Shown here: one piece after another, positions 7,968 to 17,028 of the stretch
Layout of the letters: the number at the start of each line of letters is the position of its first letter
Position numbering within the stretch: the stretch's first letter is position 1
NCBI RefSeq assembly: GCF_051235805.1
Contig: NZ_JBPNXV010000002.1
Location: 62,001 to 126,000 of the forward strand
Length of the DNA stretch: 64,000 bases
Reading direction: 5' to 3'
Source of the DNA: Pseudothermotoga_B sp051235805
Lineage (GTDB): Bacteria > Thermotogota > Thermotogae > Thermotogales > DSM-5069
Position numbers and translations under genes: made by a program
The notes under the pieces: generated by a model
The model's database searches: none
Told to the model about the DNA's origin: nothing
The model's input: the letters and a program-made list of their open reading frames with translations, nothing else

Positions 7968-9506
7968 GTGAAGAGGCTGGCAGTATCACTTGTAGTTCTT
8001 TTGATCGCCGCGGCACTCTTTGGGGCTCCAAACTATGATTCAGTGATCCGTGTTGGTTCTGACCAAAATCCAACGACTATGGATCCAGCGATGTACCAAG
8101 ATTTGGCGTCTGCACAGGTTATGAGAAATGTCTTTGAGACCTTGGTCGCTTACGACGCCGAAGTCAAAGAGATTCATCCGGTTCTGGCAGAGTCTTGGGA
8201 AGTCAGTTCAGACCTCACGGAATGGACCTTCAAGCTGAGAAAGGGTGTGCGCTTTCAGAAGGGTAAATTTCAAGATGGGAGAGAGATGACCGCCGAAGAC
8301 GTGAAGTACAGTTTCGACAGAGAAATTGCCATTAGTCCTATGGTGAGACTTTACATGATCGATCGTGTTGAAGTTATCGACAGGTACACGGTGAAGATTG
8401 TTCTTAAGTACCCATACGCTCCTTTCTTGACAGTCCTCACCGATATTGGTGGAGCCATCGTTCCAAAAGAAGAGTGTGAGGGCTGGAAGGATCAGTTCAC
8501 TCTACACCCAGTGGGAACGGGACCGTTCAAGATGGTGGAATGGGTCAAAGACAGCCACATGGTTTTCGAAAGAAATGAAGATTATTGGGGAGAAAAACCA
8601 TACCTGAAGCAGATCGTCTACAAATTCATTCCAGATAAGTCTGTACTGACGGTGGCATTGCTGAGTGGTGAGGTAGATATCACGAGCGACGTTCTTGACC
8701 AAGATATACCCAAGGTCAAAGCCAGTGTCAATGTTCAGGCGAAGATGGTTGGTGGGTGCAATGTTTACGCTGTTTATATGAACTCTATGAAGGGGCCAAC
8801 TACAGATAAGAGAATAAGAGAGGCATTCTTCAGAGGTATCGATGTAGAACAGCTTGTGAAGGTGATCTTTCCAAACGGCAGTGCTGAAGCAGCCTATGGA
8901 CCAATCCCAACTGGTTCCTGGGCTTACAACCCAAACGTGAAGTCCTTCTATACGAACTATGACCCAGAGAAAGCCAAGCAGTTGCTCAAAGAGGCTGGTT
9001 ATGAAAATAAGCCTGTCAAACTCACGATCTACACACCAGAGGATCCCAACAGAAGAAAAGCCGCGGTAATAATCCAATCGATGCTCAAAAAAGTTGGTTT
9101 CGACATCGAAGTTCAGTCGCTCGAGTGGGGAGCCTTCACAGGAACGACCTCTAAGGGAGATGCAGATGCCTACACAATAGGCTGGACTTGGTATCCTGAT
9201 CCAGAGTTTTTCATCTTTTATATGTTTCACTCCTCCAGAAAAGGAACGTATGGTAACGGCGGTGGCTACAACAACCCAGAGGTTGACAAATACATTGGGC
9301 TTGGAGAGTCTTCGGTAGATCAGAAGGAAAGAACTGAGTATTACAGAAAGGCAGAAGAATTGATCATGAAGGATCTGTATTACTTTCCAATGTGGCACAA
9401 ATTGGTTGTGAACGGAGTTAACAACAAAGTGCAAGGTTACAAGCCATCGCCAGACATGATGATTCGCCTGTATGCTCCTGGCACCAACGTGTGGGTAGAA
9501 AAATGA
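7968..9506 (+). CDS. ABC transporter substrate-binding protein, peptide type (SBP_bac_5)
   Basis: A 512-residue exported binding protein. The signal peptide covers residues 1-19 and ends FGA. The family signature is present: LAESWEVSSDLTEWTFKLRKGVRF, DVKYSFDR, VGTGPFKM and NEDYWG. It starts at GTG 7968 with AAGAGGGGG upstream. It should capture a peptide or a related amide and deliver it to the DppBC-like permeases that follow. The M20 amidohydrolase in the same operon suggests that the imported compound is cleaved at an amide bond. No lipobox cysteine is present. Confidence 0.92.
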   Translation: MKRLAVSLVVLLIAAALFGAPNYDSVIRVGSDQNPTTMDPAMYQDLASAQVMRNVFETLVAYDAEVKEIHPVLAESWEVSSDLTEWTFKLRKGVRFQKGKFQDGREMTAEDVKYSFDREIAISPMVRLYMIDRVEVIDRYTVKIVLKYPYAPFLTVLTDIGGAIVPKEECEGWKDQFTLHPVGTGPFKMVEWVKDSHMVFERNEDYWGEKPYLKQIVYKFIPDKSVLTVALLSGEVDITSDVLDQDIPKVKASVNVQAKMVGGCNVYAVYMNSMKGPTTDKRIREAFFRGIDVEQLVKVIFPNGSAEAAYGPIPTGSWAYNPNVKSFYTNYDPEKAKQLLKEAGYENKPVKLTIYTPEDPNRRKAAVIIQSMLKKVGFDIEVQSLEWGAFTGTTSKGDADAYTIGWTWYPDPEFFIFYMFHSSRKGTYGNGGGYNNPEVDKYIGLGESSVDQKERTEYYRKAEELIMKDLYYFPMWHKLVVNGVNNKVQGYKPSPDMMIRLYAPGTNVWVEK

Positions 9507-9509
9507 ATA

Positions 9510-9537
9510 AACCAAGGGCGCGCAAGCGCTCTTGGTT
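9510..9537 (+). other. Intercistronic stem-loop after the binding-protein gene
   Basis: A 12-bp stem with one G-T pair (left arm AACCAAGGGCGC, right arm GCGCTCTTGGTT) closed by a GCAA tetraloop, starting at the stop codon. Only four T follow, so this is more likely a 3' end stabiliser or partial terminator than a full terminator. Such hairpins often let the binding protein outnumber the permeases. Confidence 0.7.
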
Positions 9538-9551
9538 TTCGGAGTGATGCA

Positions 9552-10508
9552 ATGGCAAAGTACATCGCAAGAAGGTTAATTCAAGTTATACCAACCTTGT
9601 TCTTTGTGGTTTTGACTGTTTTCATCATAATGAAGATGATTCCTGGAGACCCTGCAATGGTTCTGCTTGGTCCACAGGCAAGAGCAGAGGACATCGCGCG
9701 CTTCAGGCAAGAACTTGGCTTGGACAGACCTGTGTTGGTACAGTTCATCCTGTATCTGAAAAGAGTCGTCACAGGCGACCTTGGAAAATCATTGATATAC
9801 AAGCAAGATGTCTTGTCGCTCATTCTTGAGAGACTTCCAACTACGATCACATTGAGCATCTGTGCACTCTTTATAGCTGTTCTTGTTGGAATACCAATGG
9901 GAATTGTCGCTGCGGTGAGACACAACTCCTTCATCGATCTCATTGTCACAATTCTTGCACTCATCGGTATATCGATCCCTATATTCTGGTTTGGAATGGT
10001 TCTCATCATTATTTTTTCTCTGCAGCTTGGGTGGTTGCCTGCGGTAGGGTTGGGGGATCCTTCAAAGGGACTTTGGGATGTATTGAGTCATTTCATCCTT
10101 CCTTCGCTTGCTCTTGGTATCCTTTCAACTGGTACCATTGCTCGTTTCACAAGATCGAGCATGCTTGAAGTACTAAATCAAGATTACATAAGAACTGCTT
10201 ATGCTAAAGGATTGAGAAGAACTTTGGTCTTGTACCGACACGCACTCAAAAATGCGTTAATACCAGTGATTACAGTCATAGGTTTGCAACTTGGTAATCT
10301 CCTCGCTGGCGCAGTTCTCACCGAGACGGTCTTTGCACTGCCTGGGCTTGGAAAGTTGATGGTTGATGGTATCTTCAGACGCGATTACATGCTCGTTCAA
10401 GGTGAAGTGTTGTTCACGGCGATCGTCTATATTTTCGTTAATTTGGCTGTTGATATAGCTTATGGCTTAGTGAATCCGAAGATAAGACAGTCCTACAGAG
10501 GTGTATGA
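9552..10508 (+). CDS. ABC peptide transporter permease, DppB type
   Basis: A 318-residue inner-membrane protein with six hydrophobic segments and the BPD_transp_1 coupling loop (AKGLRRTLVLYRHALKNALIP, residues about 218-238). The N-terminal YIARRLIQVIPTLF and MIPGDPA motifs are characteristic of DppB/OppB. It starts at ATG 9552 with GGAGTG upstream. It pairs with the DppC-type protein that follows at 10510. Confidence 0.93.
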   Translation: MAKYIARRLIQVIPTLFFVVLTVFIIMKMIPGDPAMVLLGPQARAEDIARFRQELGLDRPVLVQFILYLKRVVTGDLGKSLIYKQDVLSLILERLPTTITLSICALFIAVLVGIPMGIVAAVRHNSFIDLIVTILALIGISIPIFWFGMVLIIIFSLQLGWLPAVGLGDPSKGLWDVLSHFILPSLALGILSTGTIARFTRSSMLEVLNQDYIRTAYAKGLRRTLVLYRHALKNALIPVITVIGLQLGNLLAGAVLTETVFALPGLGKLMVDGIFRRDYMLVQGEVLFTAIVYIFVNLAVDIAYGLVNPKIRQSYRGV

Positions 10509-10509
10509 A

Positions 10510-11325
10510 ATGCGAATGCTGAACAAACAAATTGTCTTTGGACTTGTAATAATACTCATAAATGTTTTTTCTGCGCTCTTTGCTCCGATCATTGCAACTC
10601 ATCCGATCGATGAAATGGATTTCTTTTATATCTTTGCAAAACCCGGTGAAGGTAACCACATTCTTGGTACAGACGATTATGGGCGGGATATATTCTCTCG
10701 TTTGGTCTATGGAAGTAGGATCTCACTCTTGGTAGGTGTGATAGCAGTCGGAATAGGGGCGTTGATTGGTACCTCGCTTGGAATAGTGGCAGGTTACTTT
10801 GGTGGTTTTATCGATGCTTTAATCATGAGATTCACCGATGCTCTTTTGTCTTTCCCATATGTGCTTCTTGCAATAGCGATGATGGCTGTTTTGGGTGCAG
10901 GACTTTTCAATGCGATGCTTGCGATAGGAATTGTGATGGTACCAAGTTTTTCTCGGGTGATCAGAAGCGCTGTCATGAATGTGAAGAACGAGGAATTTGT
11001 TCTCGCAGCAAAGTCTATGGGTGCCTCAAATTTGTGGATAATCTTTCAGCACATAGTACCCAATATCATACCTGTTCTCATCGTCTACTCTTCGTTGAAC
11101 TTTGCAGGCGCTGTCATCAGCGAGGCGACTTTGAGTTTTCTTGGTCTTGGGATTCAACCTCCAACGCCATCTTGGGGAAGCATGCTTTCTGAGGCGAAGA
11201 GTTATCTTCAGACAGCACCTCACATGGCGATCTTCCCAGGTCTTGCCATCTTGATCACCTGTCTTGGTTTCAATATACTCGGTGACGGCTTGAGGGATTT
11301 ACTCGATCCACGACTGAAGAGCTGA
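10510..11325 (+). CDS. ABC peptide transporter permease, DppC type
   Basis: A 271-residue permease with the OppC_N-like start and the HILGTDDYGRDIFSRLVYGSR motif characteristic of DppC/OppC, followed by an EAA-type loop (AAKSMGASNLWIIFQHIVPN). The ATG at 10510 has GAGGTG seven bases upstream; a GTG at 10501 in the same frame overlaps the previous stop and lacks a site. It forms the channel together with the DppB-type subunit. Confidence 0.92.
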   Translation: MRMLNKQIVFGLVIILINVFSALFAPIIATHPIDEMDFFYIFAKPGEGNHILGTDDYGRDIFSRLVYGSRISLLVGVIAVGIGALIGTSLGIVAGYFGGFIDALIMRFTDALLSFPYVLLAIAMMAVLGAGLFNAMLAIGIVMVPSFSRVIRSAVMNVKNEEFVLAAKSMGASNLWIIFQHIVPNIIPVLIVYSSLNFAGAVISEATLSFLGLGIQPPTPSWGSMLSEAKSYLQTAPHMAIFPGLAILITCLGFNILGDGLRDLLDPRLKS

Positions 11326-11338
11326 AGGGGTGGTGAAA

Positions 11339-12505
11339 TTGAAAGACAAGATTGCAGCGCAGATCGATTTGCTAAAAGAGAGCTTTGTAAAAACAGCTCA
11401 GACAATCTTTCAATTGGCGGAACTTTCATATCAGGAAGTGAAATCTTCGCAGCTGCTGGCGAATCTGTTGGAAGAGAATGGATTTTCAGTGCAAAGAGGT
11501 GTTGCTGGGCTTGCAACTTCTTTCATTGCCGTTGCTGGTAGCGGCACTCCCAAGATAGCTCTCTTGGCAGAGTATGACGCATTGCCGGCGATAGGTCATG
11601 CCTGTGGACACAACATGATAGGTGTTATGAGCTGTGGTGCTGCTATTGGTTTGAAGTATGCTTTTGAAACTTTACCTTTCACCCTCGTCGTTGTGGGTTG
11701 TCCCGCAGAGGAGCACGGGGCTGGAAAGAAAGATCTCATAAAGGCTGGCGTTTTCAAGGATGTGGACGTTGCAATGATGATACACCCCGCATCGATGAGC
11801 ACGGGTTTTGATATTGCCTACGCTATAAGACGTTACAAGATAGAGTTCTTTGGCAAATCTGCCCACGCAGCAGCAGATCCAGCAAAAGGCGTCAATGCAC
11901 TCGATGCAATGGTACTCTTGTTCAATTCTATAGGTTTGCTCAGACAACAGCTACCAGAGAAAGTGAGAGTTCACGGGATCATAACCAACGGTGGACAGTC
12001 CTTCAATACCATTCCAGAGTACACGAGTGCCGAGCTGGGACTGAGGGCTTTGAAGATGGAAGAAGTGAATTTCCTGGAAGAAAAACTACGTTCTTTGGTA
12101 GAAGGTTCTTGCAAGATGACGGGCTGTACGAGCAAGATCACAGTAGAAGAAGAAATGCCAGAGGTTTATGTGAACGTTCCTCTTGCAAAGACACTTGAAG
12201 AGAACTACAAACTTGTTGGTGAAAAGGTCAGTATGAGAACTTATGAACAAGGTGTTGGTTCTACAGACATGGGGGCTGTGACTCAAGTTGTTCCGGCAAT
12301 ACATGCCTATGTCAACATCACAGGTGAAAAGATTGTGCCAACTCACACAAAGGAGTTTGCACTGGCTTCTAACTCAGAGTATGGATATCAAGCGATGATC
12401 AGGGCAACTAAGGCACTCGCATTCACTGTCTACGATCTTGTGAACGACAAAGAACTTCTTAAAGAAGTCAAAGAGTACTTTGTCCAGAGGAGGAGAGATT
12501 TTTGA
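11339..12505 (+). CDS. M20 family metallo-amidohydrolase / peptidase
   Basis: About 388 residues in the M20D-like amidohydrolase family. Metal-binding motifs are visible: EYDALPAIGHACGHNMIG and the PAEEHGAGK segment carrying the catalytic glutamate; a dimerisation domain follows (HAAADPAKGVNALDA). These enzymes release amino acids from N-acyl amino acids or dipeptides using divalent metal ions. The start is uncertain: TTG at 11339 has AAGGGG eight bases upstream, whereas GTG codons at 11330 and 11333 overlap that site. It is flanked by transporter genes of the same operon, so it probably acts on the imported substrate in the cytoplasm. Confidence 0.85.
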   Translation: MKDKIAAQIDLLKESFVKTAQTIFQLAELSYQEVKSSQLLANLLEENGFSVQRGVAGLATSFIAVAGSGTPKIALLAEYDALPAIGHACGHNMIGVMSCGAAIGLKYAFETLPFTLVVVGCPAEEHGAGKKDLIKAGVFKDVDVAMMIHPASMSTGFDIAYAIRRYKIEFFGKSAHAAADPAKGVNALDAMVLLFNSIGLLRQQLPEKVRVHGIITNGGQSFNTIPEYTSAELGLRALKMEEVNFLEEKLRSLVEGSCKMTGCTSKITVEEEMPEVYVNVPLAKTLEENYKLVGEKVSMRTYEQGVGSTDMGAVTQVVPAIHAYVNITGEKIVPTHTKEFALASNSEYGYQAMIRATKALAFTVYDLVNDKELLKEVKEYFVQRRRDF

Positions 12506-13464
12506 ACCCTCTCTTGACTGTGGAAGATTTGGTAGTGGAGTTCAAGATCTCTAAGGCGAAATTCAGAACACCAGACGGTGTTTCATTCACTGTGATGGAA
12601 AACGAGTGTGTGGGTTTTGTAGGGGAAAGTGGTTCTGGCAAGAGCGTTACAGCTTTGGCGATAATGGGTCTTGTGCCAAAGCCGCAAGGAAGGATTTTGA
12701 GAGGCAGGATTATCTTCGATGGGACAGACCTATTGAAGGTCGATGAACACCCGCGTGGTAAGAAGATCAGCATGGTCTTTCAGAATCCGCTGAATTCTTT
12801 GAACCCAAATATGAAGATCGGGAAACAACTTACCGAGGTTCTTGAAGAGCATTACGGTATCTCTCACAAACAAGCGATTGAAAAAGTTGTCGAGATAATG
12901 AAACAGCTTCAAATTGCCGATCCTGAGGAGATGGTGAAAAGATATCCTTTTGAGTACAGCGGAGGTATGAGACAAAGAGTGATGATAGCGATGGCGATGC
13001 TGTGTGAACCAAAGTTACTGATTGCAGACGAACCGACCACTGCCCTCGATGTAACCATACAGGCACAGATAATACAGCTCTTCAAACAGCTGAAGAGTCA
13101 ATCAAAAACTTCGATACTCTTCATCAGTCATGATTTAAGTGTCATATCACAGATTGCAGACCGAATAATCGTGATGTATGCAGGAAAGATCTGTGAAATA
13201 TCTCCAATGAAAGAGCTTTTTGAAAAACCTCTGCATCCATACACCGCGGGATTGATCTCATCGATACCAGATATGAAAGAGAGAAAGACGAGATTGAAAT
13301 CGATCGAGGGTAATGTTCCCAGTTTGATAGATCCACCCAGTGGTTGCAGGTTTCACCCAAGATGCCAACAAAGGATGAAAAAGTGTGTTGAAAGCGAACC
13401 ACCTCTCTTTTCGATAAAAGGTAGACAGGTTAAATGTTGGCTGTACGAAGGAGTTGAAGATTGA
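12502..13464 (+). CDS. ABC peptide transporter ATPase, DppD type
   Basis: A 320-residue ATPase with Walker A GESGSGKS, signature YSGGMRQRVMIA, Walker B LLIADEPTTALD and the C-terminal oligopeptide/dipeptide domain (oligo_HPY) with HPYTAGLISSIPD and a cysteine-containing GCRFHPRCQQRMKKC segment that in this family can bind an iron-sulfur cluster. It starts at TTG 12502, overlapping the M20 stop as TTGA, with AGGAGGAGAG upstream. Confidence 0.93.
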   Translation: MNPLLTVEDLVVEFKISKAKFRTPDGVSFTVMENECVGFVGESGSGKSVTALAIMGLVPKPQGRILRGRIIFDGTDLLKVDEHPRGKKISMVFQNPLNSLNPNMKIGKQLTEVLEEHYGISHKQAIEKVVEIMKQLQIADPEEMVKRYPFEYSGGMRQRVMIAMAMLCEPKLLIADEPTTALDVTIQAQIIQLFKQLKSQSKTSILFISHDLSVISQIADRIIVMYAGKICEISPMKELFEKPLHPYTAGLISSIPDMKERKTRLKSIEGNVPSLIDPPSGCRFHPRCQQRMKKCVESEPPLFSIKGRQVKCWLYEGVED

Positions 13465-14406
13465 ATGCTCCTGAGGGTTGAGAATCTTTCCAAATCTTTT
13501 CCTGTTGAATTCAGTGTCTTTGGAAAGCCAACGAAGTTCTTGAGGGCTTTGTACGAAGTCTCTTTTGAAGTTGAAGCTGGCTCTATCTTCAGCATAGTTG
13601 GTGAGAGTGGCTCTGGAAAGTCAACGATTGCGCGTATTCTCAGTGGGATATACAAAGCTTCTGGTGGGCAGATATTCTACAACGAGAAGCCTTTGGAAGA
13701 TCCTTCGAAGAATCGTGATATACAAATGGTCTTTCAAGATCCAGATACCTCACTCGACCCCAGAAAAACAGTCTCTTTCATCGTTGAAGAGGGCTTGCGC
13801 ATACAAAATACTGTGAGCAAAAGGGAGAGAAGAAGATTAGTTCTCGACATCGTCAGATCTGTTGGACTGACAGAAGAGGTGCTTGTGAAATATCCACATC
13901 AACTGAGTGGAGGTCAGAAGCAGCGAGTTGCAATAGCGCGCTCTTTGGTGTTGAAGCCCAAGCTGCTCATACTCGATGAACCCACTTCGGCACTCGATGT
14001 TTCTGTACAGGCTCAGATACTGAATTTGCTCGTAGAACTGAAGGAGAGATATCAGCTGACATACATACTCATCACGCACGATTTGAAGATCGTCAACCAC
14101 TTGTCTGATCACACGATGGTTATGTACCTTGGTCAGATAATGGAAATTGGCAGGACAGAGGATATCATTCACAAACCCTTGCATCCTTACACGAAGGCAT
14201 TGCTTGAGTCTGTACCAAAGCCTGGCTTAGACAATTTATCAAAGTTTTCGATCAAAGGTGAGATACCAAGTCCGCTCAATCCTCCAAAGGGATGTCCCTT
14301 CAAGACAAGATGTCCTCTCTGTTTTGAAAGATGTCAAGAAAAACCAGAACTCGTTGATCTTGACAACAGAAAGGTCAGATGCCACTTGTACAAAAGGGAG
14401 GTATGA
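13465..14406 (+). CDS. ABC peptide transporter ATPase, DppF type
   Basis: A 313-residue ATPase, partner of the DppD-type subunit. It has Walker A GESGSGKS, signature LSGGQKQRVAIARS, Walker B LLILDEPTSALDVS and a C-terminal oligo_HPY domain with the cysteine-rich KGCPFKTRCPLCFERC segment. The ATG directly follows the preceding TGA. Together with the binding protein and both permeases it completes a five-component importer. Confidence 0.93.
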   Translation: MLLRVENLSKSFPVEFSVFGKPTKFLRALYEVSFEVEAGSIFSIVGESGSGKSTIARILSGIYKASGGQIFYNEKPLEDPSKNRDIQMVFQDPDTSLDPRKTVSFIVEEGLRIQNTVSKRERRRLVLDIVRSVGLTEEVLVKYPHQLSGGQKQRVAIARSLVLKPKLLILDEPTSALDVSVQAQILNLLVELKERYQLTYILITHDLKIVNHLSDHTMVMYLGQIMEIGRTEDIIHKPLHPYTKALLESVPKPGLDNLSKFSIKGEIPSPLNPPKGCPFKTRCPLCFERCQEKPELVDLDNRKVRCHLYKREV

Positions 14407-14409
14407 ACG

Positions 14410-15327
14410 ATGCTCTTTCAAGTTGAGAGAGTTATGGAGTTACTCGACAGTCCAAAGGTCGACGGAAGGTCGGTGTGTGATCTGTTCAGTGATTACGAAG
14501 GTGTGGATGCACAGTACGAACGAGTGGTTACCGCTCGCGGTAAGACAGACATAGTGAGAATAACAATACAGGGGCTGAACAAAGATGCGCCAGTTCTTGG
14601 TATCGTTGGTCAACTTGGCGGCGTTGGAGCAAGACCAGAGATGGTTGGTTTGGTGAGCGACGCAGATGGAGCGATCGCAGCTTTGTCGGCAGCTTTGAAG
14701 ATTGCACAGATGAGAAAGGTCGGGGAGATTCTTCCAGGCGATGTCTACGTTGCAACACACATCTGTCCTGATGCGCCGACGATTGAACATAAGCCTGTGC
14801 CCTTCATGGACTCTCCCATTGGCGTGAAAGAGTCCCTGAAACTTATGTTGAACAGAGATTTAAATGCCATTCTTTCATTGGACACAACTAAGGGAAATCG
14901 CATTGCCAAAAGGAGGGGTTTTGCGATTTCTCCAACGGTGCTCAGAGGTTATATACTAAAGGTAGCAGATGATTTACTCGATGTGTACGAAAGAGTATGT
15001 GGAACGATGCCGTTTGTTCTACCAATAACAATTCAAGATATCACACCCTATGGGAATGGTGTGTATCATATAAACAGTATAATGCAACCTTGTACTGTTA
15101 AACTTGATGTTCCCGTTGTAGGCGTGGCGATCACCACAGAGACAGCGGTGGCGGGGTGTGCAACAGGAGCTTCACACGAGACAGATATAGAACTTGCGGC
15201 TCGTTTTTGCGTTGAAGTGGCAAAATATTTCGGTTCTGGTAAAATAAAATTCTACGACGAAGGAGAATTCAGCAGGCTCAGAAATCTATATGGTGATTTG
15301 ACTTTCTTGGTCGGGAAAGGGGTGTGA
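14410..15327 (+). CDS. DUF1177 domain protein
   Basis: A 305-residue protein that reads as DUF1177 over its full length (SPKVDGRSVCDLF near the start, GIVGQLGGVGARPEMVGLVSDADG in the middle, ETAVAGCATGASHETDIELA near the end). The function is unknown. The recurrent partnership with AroM-family proteins, an M20 hydrolase and a Dpp importer points to a role in using one specific amide or peptide-like compound. The ATG follows GGGAGGT. The glycine-rich segment and the conserved His/Asp residues (THICPDAPTIEH) could form a metal site, but that is speculative. Confidence 0.8.
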   Translation: MLFQVERVMELLDSPKVDGRSVCDLFSDYEGVDAQYERVVTARGKTDIVRITIQGLNKDAPVLGIVGQLGGVGARPEMVGLVSDADGAIAALSAALKIAQMRKVGEILPGDVYVATHICPDAPTIEHKPVPFMDSPIGVKESLKLMLNRDLNAILSLDTTKGNRIAKRRGFAISPTVLRGYILKVADDLLDVYERVCGTMPFVLPITIQDITPYGNGVYHINSIMQPCTVKLDVPVVGVAITTETAVAGCATGASHETDIELAARFCVEVAKYFGSGKIKFYDEGEFSRLRNLYGDLTFLVGKGV

Positions 15328-15330
15328 TAT

Positions 15331-15891
15331 ATGAGTGGTAACGAACTTGACAACATTGGTCAAAAGATAAGGGCACTGAGACAGTCGAAGAGTATGACCG
15401 TTAGAGAACTGGCAAAGTTGACAGGTGTCACACCAGGTTTGATAAGCCAAATCGAACATGGCAGAGTTTCACCATCGCTTGGCACTCTTAAAAAGATACT
15501 TGCTGCACTCGGTGAAACTATTATCTCTTTGGTAGAACAAGACGTTGGCGAACAAGCGATGAAGGGAATTGTTCGAAAGAGTGAAAGAAGAAGGGTTTTC
15601 GTATCTTCGGGTCTTACTTACGAACTTCTTTCGGCAAAGAACAAGGCTTACTCGATGTTTGTTTCATATCTTGAACCAGGTCACGACAGTGGTCAAAAGT
15701 TCTATTCACACGAAGGAATCGAATCTGGCATCGTTATTCAAGGCTCTGTTGAGATCTCCTTAGGGGATAAAACTATCTTGCTCAACGAGGGTGACAGCAT
15801 AACCTATCCATCTACGATACCGCACAAATGGAGAAATGTTGGAAAAGTGACTGCTGTGGGAATCTGGGTGGTGAGTCCGCCGAGCTTTTAG
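15331..15891 (+). CDS. XRE-family regulator with C-terminal cupin
   Basis: A 186-residue regulator. An N-terminal XRE helix-turn-helix (about 8-65, MTVRELAKLTGVTPGLISQIEHGRVSPS) is joined to a cupin_2 ligand domain (about 105-183, with GIESGIVIQGSVEISLG and GDSITYPSTIPHKWRN). Such proteins usually control an operon for uptake and catabolism of the compound sensed by the cupin. It is the last gene of the operon, and the palindrome at 7271-7293 is its most likely operator (inference). It starts at ATG 15331 after AAAGGGGTG. Confidence 0.9.
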   Translation: MSGNELDNIGQKIRALRQSKSMTVRELAKLTGVTPGLISQIEHGRVSPSLGTLKKILAALGETIISLVEQDVGEQAMKGIVRKSERRRVFVSSGLTYELLSAKNKAYSMFVSYLEPGHDSGQKFYSHEGIESGIVIQGSVEISLGDKTILLNEGDSITYPSTIPHKWRNVGKVTAVGIWVVSPPSF

Positions 15892-15937
15892 GAAAAAGAA
15901 GGTCTCTTGTAGAACAGATACTCAGGGAGTGAAAAGG

Positions 15938-16315
15938 TTGTACAATGCGAATTTTCAGATAATAAAAACAGCTATGGATGTAGCAATGCTCAGGCAAAAC
16001 GTCCATGCCCAAAACGTAGCTAATGCCGAGACACCCGGCTATAAGAGAAAATACGTTGTCTTTGAAGAGTTACTTCAAGAGTCTTTGAAGTTACAGCTCT
16101 CTAACACTAACAAATCGCACATTCAGAGGGTTCAGCAGCCAGTACAACCCCAAGTGAAGCAGGAAGAAGCATTTTTTTACAAAAATGACGAAAGTGGTGT
16201 AGATATAGATTTCGAGATCTCGCAGATGACAGCCAACGGTCTGAGGTATGAGGTGCTCTCCAGATTGATGTCTAAGAACATAGAATTCTACAACATAGTG
16301 CTGAGGAGCGTGTGA
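15938..16315 (+). CDS. flgB: Flagellar basal-body proximal rod protein FlgB
   Basis: About 125 residues; the N-terminus carries the rod-protein motif MDVAMLRQNVHAQNVANAETPGYKRK. The C-terminal part (ISQMTANGLRYEVLSRLMSKNIEFYNIVL) matches FlgB. The start is uncertain: TTG at 15938 has AGGGAG eight bases upstream, while GTG at 15929 sits directly on that site. It is the first gene of a flgB-flgC-fliE block that encodes the proximal rod and the MS-ring/rod junction. Confidence 0.9.
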   Translation: MYNANFQIIKTAMDVAMLRQNVHAQNVANAETPGYKRKYVVFEELLQESLKLQLSNTNKSHIQRVQQPVQPQVKQEEAFFYKNDESGVDIDFEISQMTANGLRYEVLSRLMSKNIEFYNIVLRSV

Positions 16316-16319
16316 TTTT

Positions 16320-16733
16320 ATGAATGAGTTTCTAACGCTCAACGTGAGTGCCTCAGGAATGACGGCACAAAGGCTTAGAATCGACGTGATCTCCAGCAAT
16401 ATAGCTAACTCGGAAAGCACGAGAACCGAGCAGGGTACTCCATACAGAAGGCGAGTGCCGATCTTTTCAGAGTATTTGATGGGCGTAGGTAAGATCAAGA
16501 GCAGTGGTGTGAAGGTTACAAGAATCGAAGAGGATCCATCGCCTTTTAGGTTGGTTTATGATCCAACCCATCCCGATGCCAATGAAAATGGTTATGTTAG
16601 TATGCCGAATGTAAATGTGCTCAGAGAAATGGTAGACTTGATTAGTGCACAGAGATCTTATGATGCCAATGTGGCTGCTTTTAATGTAACAAAAGCGATG
16701 ATCAGTAGTGCCCTTCAGATAGGGAGGGGATGA
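16320..16733 (+). CDS. flgC: Flagellar basal-body rod protein FlgC
   Basis: A 137-residue rod protein with the N-terminal motif SASGMTAQRLRIDVISSNIANSEST and the C-terminal VNVLREMVDLISAQRSYDANVAAFNVTK, both characteristic of FlgC. It starts four bases after the flgB stop. It forms the proximal rod with FlgB. Confidence 0.95.
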   Translation: MNEFLTLNVSASGMTAQRLRIDVISSNIANSESTRTEQGTPYRRRVPIFSEYLMGVGKIKSSGVKVTRIEEDPSPFRLVYDPTHPDANENGYVSMPNVNVLREMVDLISAQRSYDANVAAFNVTKAMISSALQIGRG

Positions 16734-16737
16734 TTGA

Positions 16738-17028
16738 ATGATCGAGAGAATATCTAATGTTAATCAGAATGTGAGTTCATTGGGGCAGGGTTCACAGAAA
16801 AAGAGTGAGGTAGATTTCGCAAGTATTCTAAAAGATGCTCTTGACAAGGTGAATCAAGTACAAAAAAGCGCAGAACAAGCCTCTGCAGACTTTGCACTTG
16901 GAAAGATAAGCAACATACACGAAGTCATAATCGAGGCAGAAAAGGCGACAATTGCGCTGAGGCTCACTAACGAGGTGAGAAATAGGATAGTACAAGCGTA
17001 TCAAGAGATCATGAGAATGCAGCTTTGA
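16738..17028 (+). CDS. fliE: Flagellar hook-basal body complex protein FliE
   Basis: A 96-residue protein with the FliE features DFASILKDALDKVNQVQKSAE, FALGKISNIHEVIIEAEKA and IVQAYQEIMRMQ at the C-terminus. It links the MS ring to the rod. Its last 20 bases overlap the 3' end of the convergent glycosyltransferase gene, so there is no room for a terminator between the two operons. Confidence 0.95.
   Translation: MIERISNVNQNVSSLGQGSQKKSEVDFASILKDALDKVNQVQKSAEQASADFALGKISNIHEVIIEAEKATIALRLTNEVRNRIVQAYQEIMRMQL

Noticed and set aside
8502..9515. A 337-codon minus-strand frame opposite the peptide-binding protein
   Set aside because: It is a shadow frame; the plus-strand product has a full family signature and a signal peptide.
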